Source: DASUNP01 sp035249305
Lineage (GTDB): Bacteria; Acidobacteriota; Blastocatellia; UBA7656
Length of the DNA: 64,000 nucleotides
Direction: 5' to 3'
Assembly (NCBI GenBank): GCA_035249305.1
Contig: DATFGQ010000037.1
Coordinates: forward strand, 74,896 to 138,895
Positions 17,813 to 26,282 of the stretch are shown here, piece by piece. Position 1 is the first letter of the stretch. Each line of letters starts with the position of its first letter. A model generated the notes under the pieces. That model worked only from the letters and a program-made list of their open reading frames with translations. It had not been told where the DNA came from and ran no database searches. A program made the position numbers and the translations under genes.

Positions 17813-19141
17813 ATGCTACATATCGCTTTCGTAAAAACCATAACGAAACCGCTGACGGCCGCTGTGGCCTTCGTTCAGGGCGCGGCCTCCGCGGCATGGA
17901 CTTTCCCATCAGTCTTAGGCTCGGCGATGTTGATAGCCTGGGCGGCCGAGGCCGCGCAGTTCCTGCTGTCGCAAGGGCTGGCGCTCGCCATACTGGCGTG
18001 GCTACAGACCTTGCCCGAGTTCGCCGTCGAGGCCGTGATTGCATGGGAGGCCGGCCAGGCCGCGCGCAACTATCCGCCGGGCTCCTACGAGGCGCAGCAC
18101 GCCTCGGCCCTGATGACGGCAAACTTCACGGGGAGTTTGCGGTTGCTGGTGGGGCTGGGCTGGCCGATGATCTACGTGACGGCGGCCATGTTCTACCGCA
18201 AGCGGGCTAAAGAGAGACTCAACGAGATAAAGCTCGAAGACGAGCATGCCGTCGAGATCATCTTCCTGCTGATCTCGATAGGGTACTTCTTCATCGTCTA
18301 CTTCAAGGGGACGCTGAACTGGGTCGACACGGTGCTGCTGTCGGTGATCTACTTCGTCTACCTATTTTTCCTCAACAAGATTCCGCCGCAGGCTGAAGAG
18401 AAGATGGAAGACATCGAGCGGATACCGCGCTTCATCCTCCGCCAGCGGCGGGCCGTGCGCAACTCGCTGATCGTCGGGCTGTTCATAGCGGGCGGGTTGA
18501 TATTGTATTTCGTCGCGCACCCGTTCTTAGAAAGTCTCAAGGCGATAGCGGTCGGGTTGGGCTTATCGACGTTCGTCTTCGTGCAGTGGGTCGCGCCGTT
18601 TCTGTCGGAGTTCCCCGAGAAGGTTTCGGCCTTCAACTGGGCGCGGAGAGTCACGACCGCGCCGATAGCCCTGATGAACATGGTCAGCTCTAACATAAAC
18701 CAGTGGACGATGCTGGTGGCGATGCTGCCGATCGCTTATGGCATCGCCCACGGCAGCGCGAGCACTATAGTCTTTGACCAACATCAGAGCGTCGAGATAC
18801 TGATGACCATCGGGCAGTCGCTTCTGGGCGTGCTGCTTCTGGCCAACATGCGGTTTGCGTGGTGGGAGGCGGCGCTGCTGTTCGTGCTGTGGGCCGTGCA
18901 GTTCGTCCTCTCGGGGTTTGAGAAACCGCTCGATCCGGGGGCTCACAACAGCCTGGCGCTTCAGCTCGCCGCGTGGCTTTCACTAGGCGTCGAGCAGATC
19001 GAAGCCGTGGCGCGCATCGGAAAAGAGGTTATCACTTACATATATTTCACATGGAGCGCCATCATCATAATCGTGGCGTTCAAGCGCCGCAGCTTCGAGG
19101 CGATAACGGTCTTCCCGCGGTTGATGCGGGAGCACTGGTGA
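17813..19141 (+). CDS. Sodium/calcium exchanger-like membrane protein
   Basis: A 442-residue protein with about eleven membrane helices. Two inversely related regions carry the alpha-repeat signature of the cation/Ca2+ antiporter superfamily: AWLQTLPEFAVEAVIAWEAG at about residues 62-81 and WVAPFLSEFPEKVSAF at about 261-276, each with a Pro-Glu pair at the ion site, the second followed by MNMVSSNINQWTMLV. The central cytosolic loop is short, as in bacterial exchangers. The assignment is from motif and topology, not from overall similarity. The universal stress protein gene begins 25 bases downstream and is probably cotranscribed. Confidence 0.7.
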   Translation: MLHIAFVKTITKPLTAAVAFVQGAASAAWTFPSVLGSAMLIAWAAEAAQFLLSQGLALAILAWLQTLPEFAVEAVIAWEAGQAARNYPPGSYEAQHASALMTANFTGSLRLLVGLGWPMIYVTAAMFYRKRAKERLNEIKLEDEHAVEIIFLLISIGYFFIVYFKGTLNWVDTVLLSVIYFVYLFFLNKIPPQAEEKMEDIERIPRFILRQRRAVRNSLIVGLFIAGGLILYFVAHPFLESLKAIAVGLGLSTFVFVQWVAPFLSEFPEKVSAFNWARRVTTAPIALMNMVSSNINQWTMLVAMLPIAYGIAHGSASTIVFDQHQSVEILMTIGQSLLGVLLLANMRFAWWEAALLFVLWAVQFVLSGFEKPLDPGAHNSLALQLAAWLSLGVEQIEAVARIGKEVITYIYFTWSAIIIIVAFKRRSFEAITVFPRLMREHW

Positions 19142-19166
19142 GCGCGGGCGGCGCGGGGAGGCGGCC

Positions 19167-19628
19167 GTGGAAAGAAAGAGTTTACTCGTGGCTGTGGACT
19201 TCAGCGAAAACGCCGAGGCGGCTTTCGAGGTGGCCTACGACCTGGCGCGCGAGCTTGGCGCGAAGCTCTTCGTCCTGCACGTGCAGGACGAGAACATCTT
19301 GCGCACGGCCATCCGTGAAGACCTGTTCGACGATTGCGCGACCGACGAAGAGTTGGAAGTCGCCGTCAAGAAGCTCAACCAAGAGCGGCTGTCAAAGCTA
19401 CTTTCGATCGCCGACCCGAATCAGGTCGAGATCGAACACCACTCTCAGCGCGGCGACCCAAAGGCCCTGATAGTCGAGCGGGCGACTAACATCAACGCCT
19501 ACCTGTTAATCGTAGGCAGGCGCGGCGTGAGCTTGATCGACCGCGTGGTAGGCCATGTCACCGACAGCGTCATAAGAAAATCGCCCTGCCCCGTCGTAAT
19601 CGTCAGACGCGAACACAGAAAGCAGTGA
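19167..19628 (+). CDS. Universal stress protein, UspA family
   Basis: A 153-residue single-domain Usp. The N-terminal strand and Asp (LLVAVDFSENAEAA) and the C-terminal nucleotide-binding motif (GRRGVSLIDRVVGHVTDSVI, then SPCPVVIVR) match the ATP-binding group (G-2x-G-9x-G-S/T type). GTG start with GGGAGG upstream. It lies 25 bases after the exchanger-like gene; such pairs often consist of a transporter and a regulatory Usp partner (inference). Confidence 0.9.
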   Translation: MERKSLLVAVDFSENAEAAFEVAYDLARELGAKLFVLHVQDENILRTAIREDLFDDCATDEELEVAVKKLNQERLSKLLSIADPNQVEIEHHSQRGDPKALIVERATNINAYLLIVGRRGVSLIDRVVGHVTDSVIRKSPCPVVIVRREHRKQ

Positions 19629-19632
19629 GCGG

Positions 19633-19673
19633 TCATCTGAAATTTCAGATTTGGGATTTGAAATTTCAGATGA
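19633..19673. repeat. Inverted heptamer array at a convergent junction
   Basis: Two nearly perfect arms, TCATCTGAAATTTCAGAT and ATTTGAAATTTCAGATGA, lie between the converging uspA-like and discoidin-repeat genes. They also contain the smaller palindrome CTGAAATTTCAG. The predicted hairpin may terminate both transcripts. Confidence 0.8.
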
Positions 19674-19678
19674 CTGCC

Positions 19679-21055
19679 TCACCCGCTGACCCTGAGCGAA
19701 GAGATCGTCCACCACCCGCGGCCCTGCCTGCGCTCCTGTGTAGCCGTGATGCGGACGTGGCGCGCGCGCGTGGAGTCGAAGGTCGCCACCGAGCGGCCGT
19801 TTGCGCCGCCTTCGCCTTCCCAGACGGTCCTCCACCGGCTGCCGTCCTCGCTCACTTCGACGCGATAGCGGCGCGGGAAGTCCTGGTCGTAAGGCGTGTG
19901 GACCTGCACTACCCTTGATATGGTATAGCTCCCGCCCAGGTCTAAAAGGATGAAGCTACCGTTGTATTCCGGCGATTGAGTGGTCGCGTAAGTGTTCGTG
20001 TCGTCGTCGATCGCGCGCTCTATGTTGGCGAACCCCTGAGCGGTCGCGCGGCGTATCGGTCGCTCCAACTGGCGGTTGTCTTCGACAACTTCCTCGTCGC
20101 GGTTCGTGCGAAGCTCGGTTACAGACCACCAGTTAGTGCGGTTCTTATTCCTGAGCGCCGTGACGCGGACGTAGCGAGTGGTCACGGGGTCGAAGCTGGC
20201 GCCGCTTCGGCCGCGCTCGCCGGCTCCGCGCCACACTTCGCGAAAGGCGTTCTCGTCCCTGCGGCGGCTGACCTCGATCTTATACTCGCCGGGATAATCC
20301 TCGGGCCAGGGGTTGTGAACCTGTACGACGCGCGACAGCTCGTATTCGCCTCCGAGGTCGAAGACGAAATACATGCCAGCGTAATCGGGCGTCCCGCTCA
20401 CGGCGCGCGTGTCTTGCTTGCCGTCGACGGCAAGCTGGATGTCTTTAAGCGTGCCCCCTATGCGGGCGTTGGTCAGGTCGGGGAGCTGCCCCGGCCTCGG
20501 ATCTCTGGGATTCTCTCTAGGCGGCTCTGCCGTCGCGGGTATCGTCCGCACGTTGGTTGCGCCAGGGTCTATGCCGGCTTTGACCTCCGCGACCGCCCAG
20601 TCCGGCCCGCCCCCGCCCCCGCGCGTAGCCGTGATGCGTATGAAGCGCGCGCGCACGGCGTCGAAGACGGCCTTGCTCTCTCCGCGCGAGCCCGCGCCTT
20701 CAAAGGTCTTCATCCAGGGGCCGTTCTCCGAAGCGGCTACTTCGACTTGATAAGCGCCCGAGTAATGAGCCGGCCAGCGTCCGTGATCTTGAACCACGCC
20801 GACGACGTTCTGCATGCCGCCTATGTCGAGCGTGAGCGACTGCCCGGCGTAGTTGTTGCGGGTCGAGACGGCGCGCGTGTTCAACTGCCCGTCGTTGGCG
20901 TTCGCAATGTCGGCGAGGTCGCCTGCGACCGCGACCGGGCGGACGGCCTTAGCCTGATAAGTCAATTGCGCGGCGGCCGCGCTCGCGGTGATAAGAAGTA
21001 ACGCGGCGAGTGTCGGCGCGGCCATAATAGTTGAAAGCCCCTTTTTTGATCTCAT
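19679..21055 (-). CDS. Secreted protein with three discoidin (F5/8 type C)-like repeats
   Basis: A 458-residue protein with a Sec signal (residues 1-30, ending AAAAQ). The mature part consists of three repeats of about 135-140 residues, each with the same plan: an entry segment ending in T-R-A-V or T-Y-A-T, an LDLGG core (LTLDIGGMQNVVGVVQDHGR; FVFDLGGEYELSRVVQVHNP; ILLDLGGSYTISRVVQVHTP), a YRVEVS strand, then RARHVRITAT. This is the jelly-roll carbohydrate- or lipid-binding fold of F5/8 type C domains. No enzymatic domain is attached, so it is probably a surface glycan-binding protein. It is the only such gene seen here. Confidence 0.85.
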   Translation of the reverse strand: MRSKKGLSTIMAAPTLAALLLITASAAAAQLTYQAKAVRPVAVAGDLADIANANDGQLNTRAVSTRNNYAGQSLTLDIGGMQNVVGVVQDHGRWPAHYSGAYQVEVAASENGPWMKTFEGAGSRGESKAVFDAVRARFIRITATRGGGGGPDWAVAEVKAGIDPGATNVRTIPATAEPPRENPRDPRPGQLPDLTNARIGGTLKDIQLAVDGKQDTRAVSGTPDYAGMYFVFDLGGEYELSRVVQVHNPWPEDYPGEYKIEVSRRRDENAFREVWRGAGERGRSGASFDPVTTRYVRVTALRNKNRTNWWSVTELRTNRDEEVVEDNRQLERPIRRATAQGFANIERAIDDDTNTYATTQSPEYNGSFILLDLGGSYTISRVVQVHTPYDQDFPRRYRVEVSEDGSRWRTVWEGEGGANGRSVATFDSTRARHVRITATQERRQGRGWWTISSLRVSG

Positions 21056-21254
21056 AATCGCTCCTCGGTTTAATCTTCACCTATTCTTCATACTTTGCGA
21101 TGGTGCAATAACGCTCTGGAGTTGCTCGGAAATTAGAGAAGCGTCCACGGTGGATCATTGATAATTCAATGTTACCACGCGGCCGAAAGCGGGGACAATC
21201 CAGGGAACTCTGATGAATTCAATTACTGTTACGCATAATGTGACTAAAATCGCC

Positions 21255-21284
21255 TTTCAACCGATATATCGGGGATGTTAGAAT
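21255..21284 (+). promoter_or_regulatory. Candidate promoter with operator palindrome for the XRE regulator
   Basis: The perfect 12-bp palindrome CCGATATATCGG occupies 21261-21272, between a possible -35 (TTTCAA, 21255-21260) and a possible -10 (TAGAAT, 21279-21284) spaced 18 bases apart. It lies 40 bases upstream of an HTH regulator ATG. A dimeric XRE protein could bind it and repress its own gene. The promoter hexamers are weak, and the role is inferred. Confidence 0.45.
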
Positions 21285-21311
21285 ATATTAAGCTTAGGGA
21301 GAGGATAATTC

Positions 21312-21770
21312 ATGATAAAGACTGACGAAGGAGATTTGAGCAAGTATGTGCGGCGCATAATGAAGCAGAAGGGGCTGACGCAGCGTGACGTTGAGCTCAG
21401 ATCGGAAGGCAGAATAACGGACGGATATGTCGCCGACATTTTAAGAGGCGCGGCAAAGAACCCATCCGTCGAAAAGTTAAAGGCCCTGGCGGTCGGGCTA
21501 GGCGTCGACCTGCGCGAGATTTTCGACGTGGCCTGCGGCCCGGCTGAACGAACTGCGGGCGAGCCCCGGGGCGCGGATCGGTTAGACAGCGTATCGTTTC
21601 TTGAGATGATGTTGGAAGTGGCGGAGAGTCCCGTGTTGATGGAGCTGATCGAAGAGGCGACCCAGCTATGGCCGGAAGAGCGCGCGGTCGCGCTTTTGAT
21701 GCTCAAGTCAATCAACGAGCGGGAGCAGACGCCGAAGCGCGGCAAGAGATCGCCGCGCGGCGGGAATTGA
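21312..21770 (+). CDS. XRE-family helix-turn-helix regulator
   Basis: A 152-residue protein with an N-terminal HTH_3-type domain (residues about 9-70): YVRRIMKQKGLTQRDVELRS, then DGYVADILRGAAKNPSVEKL and ALAVGLGVDLREIFDVA. The C-terminal half is acidic and helical and ends in a basic tail. It is paralogous to the protein at the right edge of the window (63571-64000). It ends 8 bases from the stop of the convergent TPR gene, and this pairing may be functional. A palindrome upstream is a candidate self-operator. Confidence 0.85.
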   Translation: MIKTDEGDLSKYVRRIMKQKGLTQRDVELRSEGRITDGYVADILRGAAKNPSVEKLKALAVGLGVDLREIFDVACGPAERTAGEPRGADRLDSVSFLEMMLEVAESPVLMELIEEATQLWPEERAVALLMLKSINEREQTPKRGKRSPRGGN

Positions 21771-21778
21771 GCGTTGCT

Positions 21779-22903
21779 TCAGTGGTTGCCCCTCTTTTCG
21801 TGCTTTGCCTTGATCCTCTCAAGGGCGTCAACCATCTCCCTCAGCTCTTCGTCTGTCATTTCCTTTGACGAAGTAATCTCCATAATTCTCAATAGCAATT
21901 GTCTGCCTGTCAGTTCTTTGGAGGGCCTTCGATCATGAGGAGTGTCGTTTGGTTGTTTGACCATATTCTTTTTCCAATCCATGTAACTGAGCACGCGCGC
22001 CGGTTGGTTCGCGCGCTCGGGGGCAAGGCTCGGCGAAACGAGGTCGCCTCCTGCTTCGGGCACAGGCAGCCGCGCAAGATTGTCAGGCTCCACAGATTTC
22101 CGAGTAATAGCAACAACCGAACGAGGCGTGCGGTATCCCCGCAACTGTATTTCATCCCACGTCTCGCGGTACTCAGGATATGCGCTCGCATAAGGGGATG
22201 CAAGCGCAATATGGCTTACACTTCGAGCTTCCTGAAGCCTTCCCGCCTCGCATAGCTCAACCGCGAGACTGTTGGAGTAGTCACATAGGACTTCTGGATA
22301 CCAGACGCTCACTGCGCGAACGGCTGGAAGTAAGCTTTCGAGATCAGCTATTGCCCCATTATGGTCGCCATCTATACCTTTGGCTACCGCAATCATCTTT
22401 AGAGTCCGGGCTGTAATCAAAAGGTCCTTCTTTGATGCTACTCGAAGGGCTTCTGTGTAGTAGCGAAGGGCTGAATCGCGCTTGCCACTTATTAGGGCGA
22501 ACGTGCCCAAAGACAATAATGCCTGCCCTCGATAACTGGTCGGCGCGTCGTCGGCAACGCGCTCAAGAAGCGACTCGGCTTGAGCAGCCTGCCCTCGTCG
22601 TCTGATCGCCAGAGCATAATAATACAAGCCGATCTTCCTGTACTCCGCCAGGGGTAAATTCATTAGAATCTGGCTCGCTTGCTCAACATTATCGATCTGA
22701 CGCAATGTGAAGGCGTGTTGGGTGAGAGCAGTAAGCCTCTGGCCCAATTGAATAAGGGCTTCCTTCGTGTGAAAGCCTTTAATGAGCAATTGAGCCACCT
22801 GCTGGTAGAATTCGCCGTGACGGCTGCCTGTCTGTAAGGCAGCTAACAACTCTATGGAGGAACAATTCGTGAGGAAACGGTTACTTGTCGCTGCTATTTG
22901 CAT
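21779..22903 (-). CDS. TPR-like repeat protein
   Basis: About 374 residues, helical throughout, with degenerate TPR units in the middle (for example YYALAIRRRGQAAQAESLLE, LLSLGTFALISGKRDSALRY, NSLAVELCEAGRLQEARSV). The N-terminus (NRFLTNCSSIELLAALQTGS) and a charged C-terminal region (EMTDEELREMVDALERIKAK) lie outside the repeats. No export signal. ATG 22903 is preceded by AGGAAG at good spacing; GTG 22933 has no ribosome binding site. The protein may work with the XRE regulator that converges on it. It is more AT-rich than neighbouring genes. Confidence 0.7.
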   Translation of the reverse strand: MQIAATSNRFLTNCSSIELLAALQTGSRHGEFYQQVAQLLIKGFHTKEALIQLGQRLTALTQHAFTLRQIDNVEQASQILMNLPLAEYRKIGLYYYALAIRRRGQAAQAESLLERVADDAPTSYRGQALLSLGTFALISGKRDSALRYYTEALRVASKKDLLITARTLKMIAVAKGIDGDHNGAIADLESLLPAVRAVSVWYPEVLCDYSNSLAVELCEAGRLQEARSVSHIALASPYASAYPEYRETWDEIQLRGYRTPRSVVAITRKSVEPDNLARLPVPEAGGDLVSPSLAPERANQPARVLSYMDWKKNMVKQPNDTPHDRRPSKELTGRQLLLRIMEITSSKEMTDEELREMVDALERIKAKHEKRGNH

Positions 22904-23162
22904 ACTCGGTCTTCCTATGTGGTTTTCGCCCACTCAGGGGGACATGAATAACTCGGCTCCGTTCGCCACTGTTGCGCTTGCCGGACATGTAATGACTGGC
23001 GCTGTCTATTGTGACTGTAACAATCCCAATCATATGTCCAGCATGAGTGCTCAAGGTGATGACTCAGCGCAACAAGATGAAAATACGCCTCAGGGCGATT
23101 TGAGTATCGAGCTTGGCTTGGCCCTTCTGGCTCTGATGTTCTGGCTTAATTCGAGAGCCTAA
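22869..23162 (+). CDS. Small hypothetical exported protein
   Basis: About 97 residues beginning MRKRLLVAAICILGLPMWFS, an apparent signal segment. A short polar middle contains two cysteines (DCNNP) and Met/Ser/Gln-rich sequence, and a C-terminal hydrophobic stretch (LGLALLALMFWLN) could anchor it. GTG 22869 has GGAGG 8 bases upstream; an in-frame ATG at 22854 is the alternative. The beginning overlaps that of the divergent TPR gene by about 35 bases, so one of the two starts may be wrong. Function unknown. Confidence 0.5.
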   Translation: MRKRLLVAAICILGLPMWFSPTQGDMNNSAPFATVALAGHVMTGAVYCDCNNPNHMSSMSAQGDDSAQQDENTPQGDLSIELGLALLALMFWLNSRA

Positions 23163-23412
23163 AGGCAAAGCCTGGCTTCACCCGAATCTCAAAATGATTG
23201 CCGCTCTCCCGGCGGCCCGGCGTTAGTGTATCTACTCTCCAAGTTCAGGCGAGCGTATTCTACAACACAGAATCTCAATGTCAATAAAACGAGAGAGCGC
23301 CTGTTATGAGCCGGCCGTAATAATTGACACGCTTCAAAAGATAATATACTGTCAACCTGAGCAGGATGCGCACGGAAGCCCATATACATCGCCTCCCAGA
23401 GGACTTGATACA

Positions 23413-25188
23413 ATGAAAAAGCTAACCTCACTGAGCCTACTGCTGGCCCTTTTAATCATCGGCGGCTGCGGGCCCACGAGACCACAGAAGGGCACCGGGA
23501 CGCCTAATCCGCCTTTTCAAGGTCAGGCTCCTGAAGACGCATACCGCACCGCGTCCGGGATCGGCAATTACGGCGGCACGCTCGTGCTCGGGCTCCCCGG
23601 CAACCCTAAGACGTTCAACGTGGTCACGCTGGCCGAAGTCTTGTCTTCCTGGGTGCTGGCCGGCCCCATCTATAAAGCGTTAGTCGATTGGGACAACGAG
23701 AAGCAGGAGGACGTGCCGGGGCTGGCGAAATCGTGGGATTCTACGCCCGACGGGCTCCAGTGGACATTCAACCTTCGCAAGGGTGTGATGTGGTCGGACG
23801 GCACGCCTTTCACGGCCGACGACGTGATGTTCACATTCCAGCTCAACTTCGACCAGAACATCCCGGCGCCGGGACGCGACCTGTTCACACAGTCGGACGG
23901 CTCGTTCCCCACGATCCAGAAGGTAGACGAGTACACGGTCATGTTTCAGCTTAAAGAGCCGAACGCCGCGTTCGCCGCCGCCATCGGCAGCACCTACCTG
24001 GTTCCGAAACACAAGTGGGAGGCCCCCTACAAGGCCGGCAAGTTCCGCGAGGTCTTGACGCTATCGACGCCGCCCGAAGACGTGGTCGGGCTAGGCCCAT
24101 ACCGCGTCCAGTCCTTCACGACCGAACAGCGAGTAGTCCTTGAGCGCAACCCTTATTTCTGGAAGGTCGACCAGAGCGGGCAGCGGCTCCCTTACATCGA
24201 CCGAGTGGTCTTCGTCATCGTGCCGGACTTCAACACGGCGGCCGTGAAGTTTCAGGCGGGCGAGTTGGACATGGTCTGGGGCATAAGCCCGGACATCGTC
24301 GACTTAGTCAAGAGCAAAGAGCAGGAGGGCGACTATACGGTCTACGACCTCGGCCCTGCCTTCAACACCGACTTCATAGTATTGAATCAGGACCTGGCCA
24401 AGTACAAAAATCCCGTCAGGCTGCGGTGGTTCCGCGAGCAGAAATTCCGCCAGGCCGTCTCGCACGCCATAGACCGCGACGCCATAATCCGCACGGCGTT
24501 CCAGGGGCACGGAATCCCGCTCTTCAACTTCAACTCGCCCGCCAACAAGCTCTGGTACACGGATAACATAACCAAGTACCCGTACAACCCCGACCGCGCG
24601 CGCGAGCTGTTAAAGGAGATCGGCATAGAGGACCGCAACGGCGACGGCAAGCTCGAAGACAGCCAGGGCAACCCAATCAAGTTTACGATCAACACCAACT
24701 CGAACCGCCCGTACCGTATCAACATGGGCACGCTCATCAAAGACAACCTGGCGAAGATCGGCATGGACGTCTCTCTTCAGCCGCTTGAGCCTGGGCTGGT
24801 GAGCGAGAAGCTTCAAACGTCGCGCGACTTCGACGCGATCATCCTCGGCTGGCAATCGCAGGTGCCGCCCGACCCCGTCATAGGCAAGAACGCCCTGCTG
24901 CCGTCGGCCAACACCTACTACGCCTTCCCTAACCAGAAGGAGCCGTCTACGGACTGGGAGAGGCGGCTGCAAGAGCTGATCACGCTCAACTCGAAGCAGA
25001 TCACCCTCGCCGACCGCCAGCAATCTTACTGGGAAGCTATGAAGATATGGTCCGATTATCTGCCCGAGATTGAGTTGACTTCGCCCAACTATTTCGTCGG
25101 CGCAAAGAACCGCTTCGGCAACTTCAAGCCGTCGCCGCTCGCTAATTTCGTTTTCTGGAACATCGACGAGCTTTACCTCACGAAGTAA
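23413..25188 (+). CDS. Peptide ABC transporter substrate-binding lipoprotein (SBP family 5)
   Basis: A 591-residue family 5 solute-binding protein (DppA/OppA type). The lipoprotein signal MKKLTSLSLLLALLIIGGCG has its lipobox cysteine at residue 19. Family features are LAKSWDSTPDGLQWTFNLRK, GVMWSDGTPFTADDVMFTFQ, RNPYFWK, FRQAVSHAIDRDAI and YNPDRARELL. ATG 23413 gives the lipoprotein start, although the frame is open 135 bases further upstream. The two permease genes follow after a heptamer hairpin. Binds a peptide or similar solute in the periplasm and delivers it to the permeases. No ATPase gene (DppD/F) is present next to it. Confidence 0.93.
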   Translation: MKKLTSLSLLLALLIIGGCGPTRPQKGTGTPNPPFQGQAPEDAYRTASGIGNYGGTLVLGLPGNPKTFNVVTLAEVLSSWVLAGPIYKALVDWDNEKQEDVPGLAKSWDSTPDGLQWTFNLRKGVMWSDGTPFTADDVMFTFQLNFDQNIPAPGRDLFTQSDGSFPTIQKVDEYTVMFQLKEPNAAFAAAIGSTYLVPKHKWEAPYKAGKFREVLTLSTPPEDVVGLGPYRVQSFTTEQRVVLERNPYFWKVDQSGQRLPYIDRVVFVIVPDFNTAAVKFQAGELDMVWGISPDIVDLVKSKEQEGDYTVYDLGPAFNTDFIVLNQDLAKYKNPVRLRWFREQKFRQAVSHAIDRDAIIRTAFQGHGIPLFNFNSPANKLWYTDNITKYPYNPDRARELLKEIGIEDRNGDGKLEDSQGNPIKFTINTNSNRPYRINMGTLIKDNLAKIGMDVSLQPLEPGLVSEKLQTSRDFDAIILGWQSQVPPDPVIGKNALLPSANTYYAFPNQKEPSTDWERRLQELITLNSKQITLADRQQSYWEAMKIWSDYLPEIELTSPNYFVGAKNRFGNFKPSPLANFVFWNIDELYLTK

Positions 25189-25191
25189 GAG

Positions 25192-25302
25192 CAGTTTTTA
25201 GTTTTCAGTTTTTAGTTTTTAGTTTCCAATGGTCGGTCGTCTGACCGATTGAAACAACCAATAACTGAAGACTGAAAACTAAAAACTGAAAACTAAAAAC
25301 TG
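25192..25302. repeat. Inverted heptamer array between binding protein and permease genes
   Basis: The left arm (25192-25227) is a run of units like CAGTTTTTAG/TTTTCAG; the right arm (25264-25302) is the complement (ACTGAAA/ACTAAAA). The loop holds its own small hairpin (CGGTCGTCTGACCG). It ends 2 bases before the permease ATG. It may reduce expression of the permeases relative to the binding protein (inference). Confidence 0.85.
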
Positions 25303-25304
25303 TA

Positions 25305-26282
25305 ATGAAGACCTTTCTGCTCAGAAGACTGCTCGCCTTGATCCCGCTCCTCATCGCAGTCACGTTCATAACACAGGCGCTGCTGGTCGCCAGCCCCGGC
25401 GATTACCTGAGCACGATTGCCGAGACCCCGACGGTTTCCAGAGAGTTGATAGAGCAGCTCAAGCGAGAGTACCACCTTGAGAGCGAGAACGTCTTCGTGC
25501 GCTACTGGTACTGGCTGACCCAGGCCGTGCAGGGGAATTTCGGCTACTCGTTCAAATACCAGATGCCCGTGTGGCGTTTGATCTGGGAGCGTCTGTTCAA
25601 CACGCTGCTCCTGGCCGTCGCGGCGCTGGTGATCTCCTGGGGGCTGGCCATACCCTTAGGGATGCTCGCGGCCGTCAAGCGCAACACCTGGGTAGACAAG
25701 GTGATCGGCTTCTTCTCATTCTTCGGGCTTTCGATACCGTCGGTCTTCCTCTCGCTCCTGATGGTGCTGTTCGCGGCAAAGACGGGGTGGTTCCCCATCG
25801 ACGGCATGCGCGACCAGATATATTGGGACGAGTTCTCGCCGCTCGAAAAGGTCCGCGACGTGGCCTGGCACCTGACGCTGCCCGCGTTCGTGCTCGGGAC
25901 CATAGGCATGGCCCAGTACATGCGCCAGATGCGCAGCGAGATGATCGAGACGCTTTCGCAAGACTACATCCGCACGGCCAAGGCGAAGGGCTTGAGCGCG
26001 AGCCGCATACTCTTCCGGCACGCGCTGGGCAACGCCATAAACCCCATCGTCACGCTGTTCGGCTTCTCGCTCGCTTACCTGCTGGCGGGGGCCGTGCTGA
26101 CCGAGACCGTTTTCTCGTGGCCGGGGATGGGCCGTCTCGTCGTAGAGGCGCTGTTCGCCAAAGACGAGCCGCTCGTGATGGCTTCCGTAGTCTTGCTGAC
26201 GGTGATGCTGGTGCTCGGTTCTTTGATAAGCGACGTGTTGCTCGCCGTCATCGACCCGAGGATACGGTTACAGAGACAGTAA
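25305..26282 (+). CDS. Peptide ABC transporter permease, DppB/OppB type
   Basis: A 325-residue permease with about six membrane helices and the BPD_transp_1 domain. The EAA coupling loop is visible as YIRTAKAKGLSASRILFRHA, followed by LGNAINPIVTLFG. The N-terminal segment LLALIPLLIAVTFITQALLV is the characteristic first helix of DppB proteins. It forms the channel with the DppC-type partner encoded immediately downstream with a TAATG overlap. Confidence 0.94.
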   Translation: MKTFLLRRLLALIPLLIAVTFITQALLVASPGDYLSTIAETPTVSRELIEQLKREYHLESENVFVRYWYWLTQAVQGNFGYSFKYQMPVWRLIWERLFNTLLLAVAALVISWGLAIPLGMLAAVKRNTWVDKVIGFFSFFGLSIPSVFLSLLMVLFAAKTGWFPIDGMRDQIYWDEFSPLEKVRDVAWHLTLPAFVLGTIGMAQYMRQMRSEMIETLSQDYIRTAKAKGLSASRILFRHALGNAINPIVTLFGFSLAYLLAGAVLTETVFSWPGMGRLVVEALFAKDEPLVMASVVLLTVMLVLGSLISDVLLAVIDPRIRLQRQ

